Positions 1 to 10,398 are shown, counted from the first letter of the stretch. The stretch: DNA of 54,044 nucleotides from Ancylomarina longa (GCF_003996985.1 NZ_RJJX01000010.1:94416-148459), one strand, 5' to 3'. Notes: a model not told the origin generated them from the sequence alone. Numbers and translations: made by a program.

Positions 1-630
1 AAATCTACGATTGAATTGGCATGAACAGTAACATTCATATCATCGCTGGCGGAACAACCATTGGTATTGGTTACAACAACGGAATAGTTGCCACTAATTG
101 ATGTGCTAATTGTTTGCGTAGTTTCTCCGGTACTCCATAAATATGTTGCTCCCGCATTGCCGGCATCCAATACAATGCTGCTGCCTGCACAGGTCTGCTG
201 ATCGGCTCCCAAATCTACGATTGGATTGGCATGAACAGTAACATTCACATCATCGCTGGCGGAACAACCATTGGTATTGGTTACAACAACGGAATAGTTG
301 CCTGATGTAGATACTAATATTGCCTGAATTGCATCTCCCGTATTCCAAATAAAAGACTTCCCAGGATTCCCTGCATCTAGCATGATTGTATTTCCATTAC
401 AAGTCTCCTGATCAATACCTAAATCCACTATTGGATTGGCATGAACGGTTACATTTACGGAATCTGTTCCAGAACAACCCGTTGCATCTATCACAGTAAC
501 CTGATAATTTCCAGTGGTTGATACATTAACAGTTTGAGTGGTTTCTCCGGTACTCCATAAATAAGCAGCACCAGGATGACCAGCATCAAGTAAAACGGAA
601 ACTGATTGGCATATTTCTTTGTCAGATCCA
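1..630 (-). repeat. Tandem 210-bp (70-residue) Ig-like repeat units within the adhesin
   Basis: Three consecutive units begin at 1, 211 and 421 with an exact 210-bp period. Bases 1-92 and 211-302 differ at only two positions, while the rest of the units has diverged. Each unit encodes one module containing ANxIVDLG, LDAGNxG and VNVTVHAN. Near-identity limited to part of the unit suggests recent local recombination or gene conversion. Confidence 0.9.
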
Positions 631-3344
631 AGATCAACAATTAAACTCTTGTTAATATTAACCCGAACAGTATCTTTTACAGGGACAACACAAGGATTTA
701 GTGGATTGGCTGTTAATTCGATATCTACAAAACCATTTATCGCATCATTAGTTCCTGGATTATAATTCGTATTCAAAAGATTTACATCACTTAATGAACC
801 ATCTCCTAAAGTTCTCCACATCACGGATGAGTAATTACTTGCATTACCAGTCAAATCAGCTACTCCACCTTCACAAATAGATAAATCAGAACCTGCATTT
901 ACTGTTGGATGCTGAACGACATCAACAGTTACATCCAAAGGAATTTCAGATAATTTAAACATACTAATACCATCCAAAGCATAACCATTACCTACACCAG
1001 AGGTACTAATATTATCAATAGTAATCGTTAATTGGGTATTTGAATTACTATAAATTAGACTCTTAAAAAGATCCCAATTACAAGGCTCATCAGTATAGAA
1101 CTGATCCACTATTACTCCATTTACCTTAATTTCAAACTCGTCGTAACTATTAGAATGAAGATTAGTAATGTTTACAGAAAACATATAATAACTGTCAGTA
1201 TCAACATTGATGGTCTGCTCCCAGACAGTATGATGCGCCTCAGCTCCTTTAACGACCATTACATTATCTGGAAAATTTCCAGTTATACCTGTACAATCAC
1301 TAAATCCACCACCTAAAATAGTTGTATTACTATTTATTATATACTTGCTTTTTTGATGACGACATGACCAACTCCATGGATTCGAACAATAATAATATCC
1401 ACTCTGAAAACCAATATTCCCCAAAGTAAAATCACCATTATTTACTAATTCCAAAGTTTGATCAATGTAAAATAATCTAAGATGATAGGTTGTAGTTGAA
1501 TCGGGAGTAACCACGACACGTGAAGACAAACCAGCTACATCCCAATTAAATAAGAAATCATTACCGGCATATAATTCTACAGATTCATCCCTACATGTAA
1601 TAGTATCATTTAAGGTCACATTTGGAATTATTCCCGTTGCACTGGTAATGTTAATCATATCCATCGATGAACAACCATTAGCATCATAGACACGAACAGC
1701 ATATAATCCAGGCTTATTAACATTTAAATACCTGCCTCGATAACCATTATCCCAAATATATGCAAAATGCACACCAGCATCTAAGCGTATTACATCTCCA
1801 CTATTAAGAACTTGGTCAGGACCTAGATCAACAACTGGAGGTGGTAAAAGAGTTACATTTACATCATCCGTTGCATTACAGCCATGTTTATTTGTTACAT
1901 CTACCGAATAATTACCAGCATTATAGACTATAATTTCCTGAGTTGTTTCCCCCGTATTCCATAAATAAGTTGCACCGGAAATTCCAGCATTTAAGACTAC
2001 TGGTTCGCCGGAACAAACCGTTCTATCCGGGCCTAAATCAATAGTAAAATTAGCATAAAACCCAACAAATACGGTATCTGCATTAACACAACTATTAGCT
2101 CCGGTTATAGTTACTGAATAATTACCTGCAGAAGATACAGCTATAGATTGAGACATTTCCCCCGTATTCCAAATGTAAGTCGAACCAGGATTTTCAGCAT
2201 CCAATATCACATCTCCACCATCACATGAGGCTTGCTGAGAGCCAAAATCAACAGCTGGGATTGACTTCAATATCAGAGTTAAAGAATCAGACACTATTCT
2301 ACAAGGAGTATTTGAATTTGCATTGGCAGATAAAATTACAGATCCATTTAATATATCATTATTACCTGGTGTATAGTTTGAATTTGTACTCGTTGGATTT
2401 GAGAAAACACCATCCCCAGAAGTTGTCCAATAAAAATCCGTATTATTAGAAGTAGTGGCACTCAAATTAGCAATTTCGTTACCACAAATTTCTATATCAG
2501 AACCGACATTCACTATAGCAGGATCTATAACATTAATAGTCCGAGTATCAGGAACCTCATTTAAAGGATTAAATGAAATCCCATCTAATGCATAATCATT
2601 TCCACTTCTGATCGTATTTTTATTCACGATAGAAATTTCAATACTTGTATTTGCTCCGGAATACCACAAAGAGTAAAATTCTTCCCAAAGACAAGTAGTC
2701 CCGGCACTAGGTTCAATATAATCCCCCATTAACACACCATCAATCATAAACTCCAAACGCGCAGGATTAGTAGGGTGCACATTACATGCCCATGTGGAAA
2801 ATGCATAATACTGATTGGGATTTACTGTAATTGTTTCACTCCACACCACTACATCTTCCTCTGATGCTCCATTCACAATTAGCATTTTGTCGGGACTGCC
2901 ACCTGAATGACCACTACAAGAAGAAAAATTGGCGTGATAGGCATTTGGATTATCATCTACCGCATATCGACCTTCTTCCCATAAGGATTGGGGATCGGAA
3001 TGATTTGAAGAAGAAAGTATTGGATCAGGACAATAGACATACTCACTATAAAATCCAGTATTCCCAGCATTAAAATCCCCGTTTGCAATTAATTCTGTCG
3101 ATATATCAGGAATGAATACCCTTAAATTATAGGATGTTGTTATTGATGGAGAAACACTAATGGATCGGGAAAGATCTCCAGTGCTCCAATTGTACATATA
3201 AGAACCAGCTGCTGCTTCCAAAACCACAGACTCTCCCAAACAGATAGTAGTATCACTTAACGGACTAACTATTTGAGCCGCACCAATATGAAAACAAAAT
3301 CCAAAAATTACCGTAATACTAACAAGCCGTAGAAATTTCTTCAT
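1..3344 (-). CDS. Giant secreted Ig/PKD-repeat adhesin-like protein (C-terminus off the left edge)
   Basis: The minus-strand frame is open from an ATG at 3344 to the window edge, giving about 1,114 residues. It starts with a signal peptide (MKKFLRLVSITVIFGFCFHI...AQ). Ig/PKD-like modules follow, rich in LDAGNPG, YLWSTGETTQ and NGCSASDDVNVTV motifs, each with a conserved Cys pair. Two paralogous jelly-roll-like modules stand at about residues 82-256 and 630-800; both carry a NGDFxxGNxGF start and a YALDGIS end. Each is followed by a module with a GDGxxS motif, so the protein seems built from a larger duplicated block. Proteins of this build in Bacteroidota are usually exported by the type IX system and anchored or shed through a C-terminal sorting domain. 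That end would lie outside the window, so the secretion route is inference. Function is probably adhesion or matrix binding. No partner gene is visible. Confidence 0.85.
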   Translation of the reverse strand, partial: MKKFLRLVSITVIFGFCFHIGAAQIVSPLSDTTICLGESVVLEAAAGSYMYNWSTGDLSRSISVSPSITTSYNLRVFIPDISTELIANGDFNAGNTGFYSEYVYCPDPILSSSNHSDPQSLWEEGRYAVDDNPNAYHANFSSCSGHSGGSPDKMLIVNGASEEDVVVWSETITVNPNQYYAFSTWACNVHPTNPARLEFMIDGVLMGDYIEPSAGTTCLWEEFYSLWYSGANTSIEISIVNKNTIRSGNDYALDGISFNPLNEVPDTRTINVIDPAIVNVGSDIEICGNEIANLSATTSNNTDFYWTTSGDGVFSNPTSTNSNYTPGNNDILNGSVILSANANSNTPCRIVSDSLTLILKSIPAVDFGSQQASCDGGDVILDAENPGSTYIWNTGEMSQSIAVSSAGNYSVTITGANSCVNADTVFVGFYANFTIDLGPDRTVCSGEPVVLNAGISGATYLWNTGETTQEIIVYNAGNYSVDVTNKHGCNATDDVNVTLLPPPVVDLGPDQVLNSGDVIRLDAGVHFAYIWDNGYRGRYLNVNKPGLYAVRVYDANGCSSMDMINITSATGIIPNVTLNDTITCRDESVELYAGNDFLFNWDVAGLSSRVVVTPDSTTTYHLRLFYIDQTLELVNNGDFTLGNIGFQSGYYYCSNPWSWSCRHQKSKYIINSNTTILGGGFSDCTGITGNFPDNVMVVKGAEAHHTVWEQTINVDTDSYYMFSVNITNLHSNSYDEFEIKVNGVIVDQFYTDEPCNWDLFKSLIYSNSNTQLTITIDNISTSGVGNGYALDGISMFKLSEIPLDVTVDVVQHPTVNAGSDLSICEGGVADLTGNASNYSSVMWRTLGDGSLSDVNLLNTNYNPGTNDAINGFVDIELTANPLNPCVVPVKDTVRVNINKSLIVDLGSDKEICQSVSVLLDAGHPGAAYLWSTGETTQTVNVSTTGNYQVTVIDATGCSGTDSVNVTVHANPIVDLGIDQETCNGNTIMLDAGNPGKSFIWNTGDAIQAILVSTSGNYSVVVTNTNGCSASDDVNVTVHANPIVDLGADQQTCAGSSIVLDAGNAGATYLWSTGETTQTISTSISGNYSVVVTNTNGCSASDDMNVTVHANSIVD

Positions 3345-4062
3345 TTAATCTCCTTGTTTACACCTCATTTCAAGATCTACATTCAAATCAACTTTGACGA
3401 ATGACTTTTTTTACTATCTTAACTACGTAAATTTACTGATTAAAGTTTGATTTCATCATGTCAATCATTTGTTTTTTTATAAAAAAAACTACAACCTTGT
3501 GATAATGAATACATTTCACGACTGTTTAATTTTTATTAATATTAAAACCAAATAAAAGGATCGTATTCCATCAAATTTTTTTAATAATACCTCCCGAAAT
3601 TTTAAGAAACAGTTCTTATTTCTTCACCTACTTAATTTAGCCTCCATACTACAGAATTATTTAAAATGCAGGAATAAAAATTCAGTCAGGTTCGATACCA
3701 AAAGCTACAAACCACAATTATTACTATTTCTTTCATAAATCCTTTACAACAATGAAACTTGCAACATTTTTAATGCAAAACAGGAACAATCATTTCATTT
3801 ATGTTTTATTTAGAGAGATATCAGACCACAACTAGCACAATACAAAATTTATACTTCCATTTAATAATCATATACAGAAAATTCATTCATCCTTAATTTC
3901 TCCCCATCCAACCTTCTGTTTTTCTTGCACTTTAATTGCCTTGTTGTGTTTTTATTGTATTCTATTATTTTTTTGATGAGGTTTACTAAATGCCATATTT
4001 TTGGAAGAAACACCTATATTAAACGATCTTTAGGTAGTTATAAACAATCTAAAAAAATTAGC
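3345..4062. other. AT-rich intergenic region between the adhesin and the PUL
   Basis: About 700 bp separate the divergent adhesin and susC starts. The frame upstream of susC stays open back to 3925, but a promoter inside that stretch argues that it is not translated (see 3972-4003). The remainder is very AT-rich. I see no gene, RNA or convincing operator in it, and no clear promoter for the adhesin. Confidence 0.6.
3972..4003 (+). promoter_or_regulatory. Bacteroidota-type promoter for the susC-susD PUL operon
   Basis: TTTG at 3972-3975 is followed after exactly 20 nt by TATTTTTG at 3996-4003, matching the TTTG-N19/20-TAnnTTTG consensus. Transcription would start near 4010, giving a leader of about 50 nt to the ATG at 4063. 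Upstream in-frame ATGs (for example 3925 and 3976) lie before this start, so the promoter decides in favour of 4063. Confidence 0.65.
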
Positions 4063-7000
4063 ATGAGATTACTATTTACGAACCTAATTCTTTTGCTGTT
4101 TTCCCTATCCGTTTTTGCACAAAACAAAAGCGTATTGACAGGAACAGTAACGGATCCAACGGGTGCACCCCTTACAGGAGTGACCGTATTTATTAAAGGG
4201 ACTACCTCTGGAACTATCACAGATATTAAAGGTATCTACTCTTTAAATAATGTATCTACCGAAAACGTTGTAGTATATAGCTTCATGGGCTACATTACAC
4301 AAGAGCTCCAAATTAATGACCAAAAAATCATTAATATACAATTGGAGGAAGACAATCTTAACCTGGATGAAGTTGTTGTAGTTGGATATGGAAAACTCCA
4401 TGTCAAAGACCTCACCTCATCAATTACCACTGTTAAATCAGAAGACCTACTCAAAACTCCATCAGGTCAGGCAATGCAAGCCTTACAAGGTAAAGTTGCA
4501 GGACTTCAAGTTGTAAGTGCTGGGGCTCCTGGTGAATCTCCAACAATCAGAATACGTGGTATTGGCTCTTACCCTGGTAGAGGAAATGAAAACCCATTAT
4601 ATGTTGTTGATGGTGTATTTTTTGACAATATTGATTTTCTAAATACAGCAGATATCGCTACAATTTCTGTTTTAAAAGATGCGTCAGCTGCTGCCATTTA
4701 TGGTGTGAGAGCTGCGAATGGTGTTGTTTTGATTGAAACAAAATCAGGGAAACCAAATCAAAAGGCTCAAATTACTTATGATGGTTATTACGGTTATCAG
4801 GTAGCACAAAATGTACTTAAGATGGCAAATGCAGAGCAATATACCACCATGGCTTTGGAGTCAGGATCGGCTGCTGATGCAAGTTTTATTTTAAATGCCA
4901 TGCAACGCTATGGTAGAAGTAGAGTTAATCCAAATGTTCCAAATGTGAATACAGATTGGTACGATGAAATCATGAGACCTGCAAGCATTCAAAATCATAG
5001 TTTAAGTGTTTCTGGTGGAAATGATAATACCAGCTATTCATTAGGAACCAGTTATTTCGCCCAAGAAGGTATTCTCGACATGAAAAATGAATACGAGCGT
5101 TTTAATCTTCGTTCGAAGATTGATTATAAAGCAAGTAATAAGGTCACTGTAGGTGGAAATATGATTTTTAGTAATGCCACAAAATATGCTCCTGAATCAG
5201 GCGCATGGAATCAAGCTTATTTCGCTGTTCCAATTTTGCCAATTTACGACGATCTAAATGTAAATGCTACTCCAACGAATTATGCAAATGCTCAGGATTT
5301 GGGATATAGAGGTGGACAAAATCCATTTCCAACACTTAAATTCAACGAGAACAAACAAAAAATAAGAAAATTACTTGCCAACTTCTATGTTAAGCTTGAT
5401 CTTATTCCACAAAAATTGTCTTTTAAAACTACCTATAATCACAACTTTACATCTATTGATCAACGTAATGTTCGATTACCTTATTTTATTGGTAATGATT
5501 TTCAAAGAGTAGATGCTTCAGTGGTTAAGAGAGCTGAGACCTATTCCAATCAAACATGGGATAACATTCTTACCTATACAGACAGTTTTGGAGATCACAA
5601 TGTAGTTATTATGGCTGGTTCGTCTTACAGAGACCAAGCCTTTAATATGCTTACAGCTACAGGATTAAACTTCCCAACTGACCAAGAACAGACCTATTAC
5701 ATTGAACAATCAGAAACTGTACCTTCTGAGGATGTTCATGATGATGGTTTGAGACAATATGGAATGTCCTATTTCGGAAGGGTTTCTTACAATTATAAGA
5801 GTAAATATTTGTTGTATGGAACGATGAGAGCAGACGGAAGCTCCAAGTATCAGCAGAAATGGGGTTACTTCCCTACTGTTGGTGCAGGTTGGGTAATTTC
5901 AGAAGAAAACTTCCTAAAGGATGTTAACATTATTGACTTCTTGAAACTACGCGCTAGTTGGGGAAGACTTGGTAATGACAAAATTCAAGCTAGCGATGGC
6001 GCTATAACCACACAAGTGGTAACTACAGCCATTAATGATGTGCTTGTTTCAGGAACAACGACATCCAGTACTTTTTCTTCTCTAAAATGGGAAGTTACAG
6101 AGGAAACTAACGTAGGTTTAACTGCTAAGCTATTAAATGGTCGTTTATCCCTTGATGCAGATTATTTTCTTAGGGACACAAAAAATGCCGCTATCAATGT
6201 AAGTATCCCTTCTGTTGGAGGTAGTGTTTTGAAAAATGTGGGTGTTATCAGAAATTCCGGATTTGAGTTAGCATTAAATTGGAATGATAACATATCTAAA
6301 GATTTTAGTTACAGTATCGGAGCGAATATTTCCACCTTGAAAAATGAAGTAAGAAATCTTTTCGGTCAACCACATATTGATGGTGGTCAGGCGGAATTCC
6401 GTCAACGTTCCATTGTTGGAGAACCATTATTAGCATTCTACGGTCGTGAAGTAGTAGGTGTCTATCAAAATGATGCTGAAATTCAAGCAGATCCTGTTGC
6501 ATTAGAAAATGGATTGGTCCCTGGTGACCTCAAATACAAAGACCAGAATAATGATGGTAAAGTAGACGATGACGATAGAGTTGTTCTTGGCTCCTATTTC
6601 CCAACATTCATGTATGCATTTAATTTGGGTTTAACCTATAAAAACTGGGAATTCTCGGCTAACATGCTAGGACAAACCGGTAATAAAATTCTAAATCGCA
6701 AACGTGGAGAATTAATTTGGACTAACGATGGCAACCTGGATGCAGATCTAGCAACCAATCGCTGGCATGGAGAGGGAACTTCCAATAAATATCCTTCATC
6801 TGCAGGTTTAAGAAAAGGCTGGAATCAAAAAATGAGTGATTATTTTGTTGAGGACGGTTCCTTCTTTAGAATCCAGAATATTCAATTAGCTTATAATATT
6901 AGAAAAAAAGAATGGTTTGGATTTCCAATTCCTGAAACAAGAATTTCATTAACTGCGGATCGTCCATTAACTGTATTTAAATACAACGGTTTTAATCCTG

Positions 7001-7077
7001 AAGTAGCCAATGGAGTAGATACTCAAACGTATCCTATTCCAGCAGTTTATACGATTGGGCTAAATGTTAAATTTTAA
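4063..7077 (+). CDS. SusC/RagA-family TonB-dependent outer-membrane transporter
   Basis: A 1,004-residue outer-membrane transporter of the SusC family, importing oligosaccharides across the outer membrane with TonB energy and a SusD lid. The start at 4063 gives a clean signal peptide, MRLLFTNLILLLFSLSVFAQ; the open frame extends 46 codons further up but across the promoter. After it come a carboxypeptidase-D-regulatory-like domain (about residues 25-105, LTGTVTDPTGAPLTGVTVF), the LDEVVVVGYG segment, a plug domain (about 115-230, GxGSYPGRG, NPLYVVDG, SVLKDASAAAIYG) and a long beta-barrel ending in VYTIGLNVKF. susD follows 19 bp downstream. The substrate is inferred from neighbouring GH144 and GH3 genes to be beta-1,2-glucan oligosaccharides. 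Confidence 0.93.
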   Translation: MRLLFTNLILLLFSLSVFAQNKSVLTGTVTDPTGAPLTGVTVFIKGTTSGTITDIKGIYSLNNVSTENVVVYSFMGYITQELQINDQKIINIQLEEDNLNLDEVVVVGYGKLHVKDLTSSITTVKSEDLLKTPSGQAMQALQGKVAGLQVVSAGAPGESPTIRIRGIGSYPGRGNENPLYVVDGVFFDNIDFLNTADIATISVLKDASAAAIYGVRAANGVVLIETKSGKPNQKAQITYDGYYGYQVAQNVLKMANAEQYTTMALESGSAADASFILNAMQRYGRSRVNPNVPNVNTDWYDEIMRPASIQNHSLSVSGGNDNTSYSLGTSYFAQEGILDMKNEYERFNLRSKIDYKASNKVTVGGNMIFSNATKYAPESGAWNQAYFAVPILPIYDDLNVNATPTNYANAQDLGYRGGQNPFPTLKFNENKQKIRKLLANFYVKLDLIPQKLSFKTTYNHNFTSIDQRNVRLPYFIGNDFQRVDASVVKRAETYSNQTWDNILTYTDSFGDHNVVIMAGSSYRDQAFNMLTATGLNFPTDQEQTYYIEQSETVPSEDVHDDGLRQYGMSYFGRVSYNYKSKYLLYGTMRADGSSKYQQKWGYFPTVGAGWVISEENFLKDVNIIDFLKLRASWGRLGNDKIQASDGAITTQVVTTAINDVLVSGTTTSSTFSSLKWEVTEETNVGLTAKLLNGRLSLDADYFLRDTKNAAINVSIPSVGGSVLKNVGVIRNSGFELALNWNDNISKDFSYSIGANISTLKNEVRNLFGQPHIDGGQAEFRQRSIVGEPLLAFYGREVVGVYQNDAEIQADPVALENGLVPGDLKYKDQNNDGKVDDDDRVVLGSYFPTFMYAFNLGLTYKNWEFSANMLGQTGNKILNRKRGELIWTNDGNLDADLATNRWHGEGTSNKYPSSAGLRKGWNQKMSDYFVEDGSFFRIQNIQLAYNIRKKEWFGFPIPETRISLTADRPLTVFKYNGFNPEVANGVDTQTYPIPAVYTIGLNVKF

Positions 7078-7096
7078 TTCTTAAAACAACATTACA

Positions 7097-8632
7097 ATGA
7101 AAAAATTAAAATATTCAATACAGCTCATTCTTTATATTGCTGTTATAATGTTCGCCACCTCATGTGAAGACAATTTAAATGATCCAGCTGAAAATAAATC
7201 TTTCACAGAAGGAACAGATTATACCATTTCTGAAGATATGGATTTACCTCTTCTTGGACTTTATGCAGGCTTTAATGATAAAGGATGGCCAAACAATCCT
7301 CTAATGGCTGTTAGAGGTGACGATGTTAATGCCGGTGGTCTTGGTGATCAACAAGATTTTGCTGAAACTGACAAATTCAACTATAACAAAGATTTCTGGA
7401 TGTATAATGCAGTATGGGAAGATGAATATGCTGATGTTTTCACTTCCTATTCAGCAATTGAACAAATCCAATTGTATCAAGAATTCACCAGTAACAAGGC
7501 TCTCGGAGACCAATATATTGCTGAAGCTAAAACTATTCGCGCATGGTTATTATTTAATTTATCTCGCGTTTGGGGTGGTATATTTATTCCTGAGAACTCA
7601 GATCCATCCAATTTATTGGTAGCAAGTCTGACCTCAAAAGCTGATGTAATGCAATTTATTTCGGATCAGATGGATGAAGCTATTCCTTTATTACCAGATA
7701 TGAGACCAAATGAGAGAACTGATATACCTGGAGGAGTAACAAAATATACTGCTCTAGCCATTAAAGCGTTGGCTAACCTTGAAATGGAAAACTATCAGAA
7801 AGTGGCCGATGCGACATCTCAAATCATTAGCAATGGTGGTTTTAGCTTAGAGCCTGATTTCTATGAACTATTCAAAATTGGAGGAAAACTCAACAGTGAA
7901 AACTTGCTTGAAATGCAATATTCCGACTTTGGAATGGGAGCCGGAGATAACAAAAGTTACCTATTTGCATTTTTCGGACCTCAAGGTTGGACACCTAAAG
8001 TTACCGGAGCTGGTGACGGATGGGGATTCTGGGAACCAAGCATGAAATACATCAAATTTATGCTGGATAGAAACGAAACTGTCCGTTTGGAAACAAGTGT
8101 TTTATTTACCGATAGAGGTATTGCTGAGATTGAAAAAGATCCAAATTACGCAACTCTACCAAGTTGGATTTCCAATACAACAAGATCGGGTGATCAAATC
8201 AATGACTATGCTCGGGCAATGTTTGCAAGTGGAAAACACTACTTGCCTTCTGATGAATTAACACCAGGACGTACAGATTATGGAACAAACAAAAATTTCA
8301 CTTGTATTCGTTATGCTGAAATATTACTGATGCATGCCGAAGCATTAACTCAAGGAGCTTCTAGCTCAGTAATGTCCGCTGACGATGCAGTAAATGAAGT
8401 TAGAGCAAGAGCAGGTTTAGCTCCATTAACCGGAGTTACCAATGAGCAAGTTATGGATGAAAAATTTGCCGAACTGGCAATGGAATGGGGAACTCGTTTC
8501 TATGATATGGTAAGACTTGGAAAATATGATGAGTTAAGTTACGAAGGAAGAACTTTCAGTGCTGATCTAACCTATTTACCTTATCCACAAAATCAGGTGG
8601 ATTTATTACCAGCTCTTCAGGGAAATAACTAA
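7097..8632 (+). CDS. SusD/RagB-family surface glycan-binding lipoprotein
   Basis: A 511-residue surface lipoprotein that forms the lid of the SusC transporter and binds incoming oligosaccharide. The N-terminus MKKLKYSIQLILYIAVIMFA followed by TSC is a lipoprotein signal with the lipobox Cys at residue 23. Typical SusD traits are the early LLGLYAGFND region, helical TPR-like segments (AEAKTIRAWLLFNLSRVWG, KYTALAIKALANLEMENY) and the C-terminal RYAEILLMHAEAL, AVNEVRARAGL and WGTRFYDMVRLGKYDEL motifs. Length is normal for the family. It sits 19 bp after susC and 29 bp before the LamG lipoprotein gene, so the three are surely co-transcribed. Confidence 0.94.
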   Translation: MKKLKYSIQLILYIAVIMFATSCEDNLNDPAENKSFTEGTDYTISEDMDLPLLGLYAGFNDKGWPNNPLMAVRGDDVNAGGLGDQQDFAETDKFNYNKDFWMYNAVWEDEYADVFTSYSAIEQIQLYQEFTSNKALGDQYIAEAKTIRAWLLFNLSRVWGGIFIPENSDPSNLLVASLTSKADVMQFISDQMDEAIPLLPDMRPNERTDIPGGVTKYTALAIKALANLEMENYQKVADATSQIISNGGFSLEPDFYELFKIGGKLNSENLLEMQYSDFGMGAGDNKSYLFAFFGPQGWTPKVTGAGDGWGFWEPSMKYIKFMLDRNETVRLETSVLFTDRGIAEIEKDPNYATLPSWISNTTRSGDQINDYARAMFASGKHYLPSDELTPGRTDYGTNKNFTCIRYAEILLMHAEALTQGASSSVMSADDAVNEVRARAGLAPLTGVTNEQVMDEKFAELAMEWGTRFYDMVRLGKYDELSYEGRTFSADLTYLPYPQNQVDLLPALQGNN

Positions 8633-8661
8633 TTATTATTGACTATCAAAAATTTGAAAAA

Positions 8662-10368
8662 ATGAAATTATTTAAAAATATATTAATAGGATTGATAACC
8701 ATTGTTACAGCATTTGCATGTAACAATGGGATCGATGGCATTTCTCCAGTGGATCCTGGTGCAGATGGATCGGGTCCTGTAGTAAATATCATTTACCCTA
8801 CAGAAGGAACCACTGTAAAAGTTATGGAGGTAATAACTTCAATCGATATTAAATTGGAAATAACTGATGATATTGAGATTGGAAGCATTTCCGTTTTAAT
8901 GGATGGAAATGAAATTGCTAATTTCTCTACTTTCACAGACTATAGACGAGCTCTAGAGGAGTTCACTTACGACCAAGTAACAAATGGTGATCACGTTTTA
9001 ACTGTTGTTGCAACGGATCTTGTTGGTCAAAGCACAACATCAGAAGTTAATTTTACCAAAGAACCGCCATACACTCAGCTTTTTGATGGTGAAATACTCT
9101 ATATGCCTTTTGATGGCGATTATATGGATCTATTAAATTTCATACCTGCAACGGAAGTTGGAACACCAAGTTTTGCAGGAGAAAGCATGATTGGAACAGA
9201 TGCTTATCAAGGTACTACAGATTCTTATATCACTTATCCTGTTGAAGGTAAGTTTGGAGATGAGTTTAGTGCATCTTTCTGGTATAAGGTTAGTGCAACT
9301 CCAGATCGCGCTGGTATTCTGGTTGTAGGCGCCAATGCAGATGATCGGAATCAGGGCTTCAGATTATTTAGAGAAGGAAATGCTGACAAGCAAAGAATCA
9401 AACTCAATGTTGGTACCGGAACAGGAGAAAGTTGGAATGATGGTGAAGAAATTGATGTTGTAGCAGGCGAATGGATTTATATAACAATGACCATTACACC
9501 AACGAAGAACACCATTTATTTTAACGGTGTTGAAATGAGATCTTCTGATATGGCTGCTGCTGTAGATTGGACAGGATGTACAACAATGACAATTGGTGCA
9601 GGTGGTGAAACCTTTAGCTATTGGGATCATAAATCGGATAGTAGTCCGATGGATGAATTACGTTTATTCAATAAAGCTTTAACACCAGCAGAAATTCAAA
9701 ACATTATGAATGTTACGAATCCCTATACACCTAAATATGATGGGGAAACATTCTATATGCCATTTAATGGAAACAATACAGAACTTGTGAGTGGTGCTGA
9801 TGCAAGCATGGTTGGTACAACAGGTTTTGCCGGAGACGGTGTGGATGGCGATTCTTTTGCCGGAGCTACAGATTCCTATCTTACCTTCCCTATTACAGGT
9901 ATTTTTGGCGATGACTTTAGTGCAGCTTTCTGGTACAAAGTAAACCCCGACCCTGATAGAGCAGGCATTCTTGTTGTTGGTGCTAATGTAGATGATCGTA
10001 ATCAAGGTTTTAGATTATTTAGAGAAGGAGATGCCACTTCACAAAGAATCAAATTAAATGTAGGATTTGGAACCGGGGAAAGCTGGAATGATGGTGATGT
10101 TATTGATGTTACCGCTGGAGAATGGGTTCATATTGCATTCACCGTATCCGGATCTAAATCCTACATCTATATTAATGGTGTAGAAGTTAATTCGGCAGAT
10201 ATGGGTGCAAATGTGGATTGGACTGGTTGCGAAACCTTAACAATAGGTGCTGGTGGAGAAACCTTTAGTTATTGGGGTCATCTTTCAGATTCCAGTTTTA
10301 TCGATGAACTTCGCATCTTTAATAAAGCGCTATCTCAAGAAGAAGTTCAAACTATTATGAACGATTAA
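8662..10368 (+). CDS. PUL surface lipoprotein with Ig-like and two tandem LamG-type domains
   Basis: A 568-residue lipoprotein (signal MKLFKNILIGLITIVTAFAC, Cys at 20). A bacterial Ig-like domain covers about residues 38-133 (GPVVNIIYPTEGTTVKV, SVLMDGNEI, DHVLTVVATD). Two concanavalin/LamG-like jelly rolls follow at about 136-350 and 354-568. The two are close copies: both carry FSASFWYKV or FSAAFWYKV, DRAGILVVGAN, DDRNQGFRLFREG, GESWNDG and TIGAGGETFSYW. Its place after susD is where SusE/SusF-like glycan-binding proteins sit, so it most likely captures polysaccharide at the cell surface. No catalytic residues are apparent. A LamG-fold enzyme is the alternative, but the duplicated domain and the position favour binding. 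Confidence 0.85.
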   Translation: MKLFKNILIGLITIVTAFACNNGIDGISPVDPGADGSGPVVNIIYPTEGTTVKVMEVITSIDIKLEITDDIEIGSISVLMDGNEIANFSTFTDYRRALEEFTYDQVTNGDHVLTVVATDLVGQSTTSEVNFTKEPPYTQLFDGEILYMPFDGDYMDLLNFIPATEVGTPSFAGESMIGTDAYQGTTDSYITYPVEGKFGDEFSASFWYKVSATPDRAGILVVGANADDRNQGFRLFREGNADKQRIKLNVGTGTGESWNDGEEIDVVAGEWIYITMTITPTKNTIYFNGVEMRSSDMAAAVDWTGCTTMTIGAGGETFSYWDHKSDSSPMDELRLFNKALTPAEIQNIMNVTNPYTPKYDGETFYMPFNGNNTELVSGADASMVGTTGFAGDGVDGDSFAGATDSYLTFPITGIFGDDFSAAFWYKVNPDPDRAGILVVGANVDDRNQGFRLFREGDATSQRIKLNVGFGTGESWNDGDVIDVTAGEWVHIAFTVSGSKSYIYINGVEVNSADMGANVDWTGCETLTIGAGGETFSYWGHLSDSSFIDELRIFNKALSQEEVQTIMND

Positions 10369-10398
10369 TTTTAATTGATTTAAGATTTTTTAATAAAA

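Noticed and set aside
1-630. CRISPR array at the left edge
   Set aside because: The 210-bp units are in-frame protein repeats with coding conservation, not short direct repeats with unique spacers.
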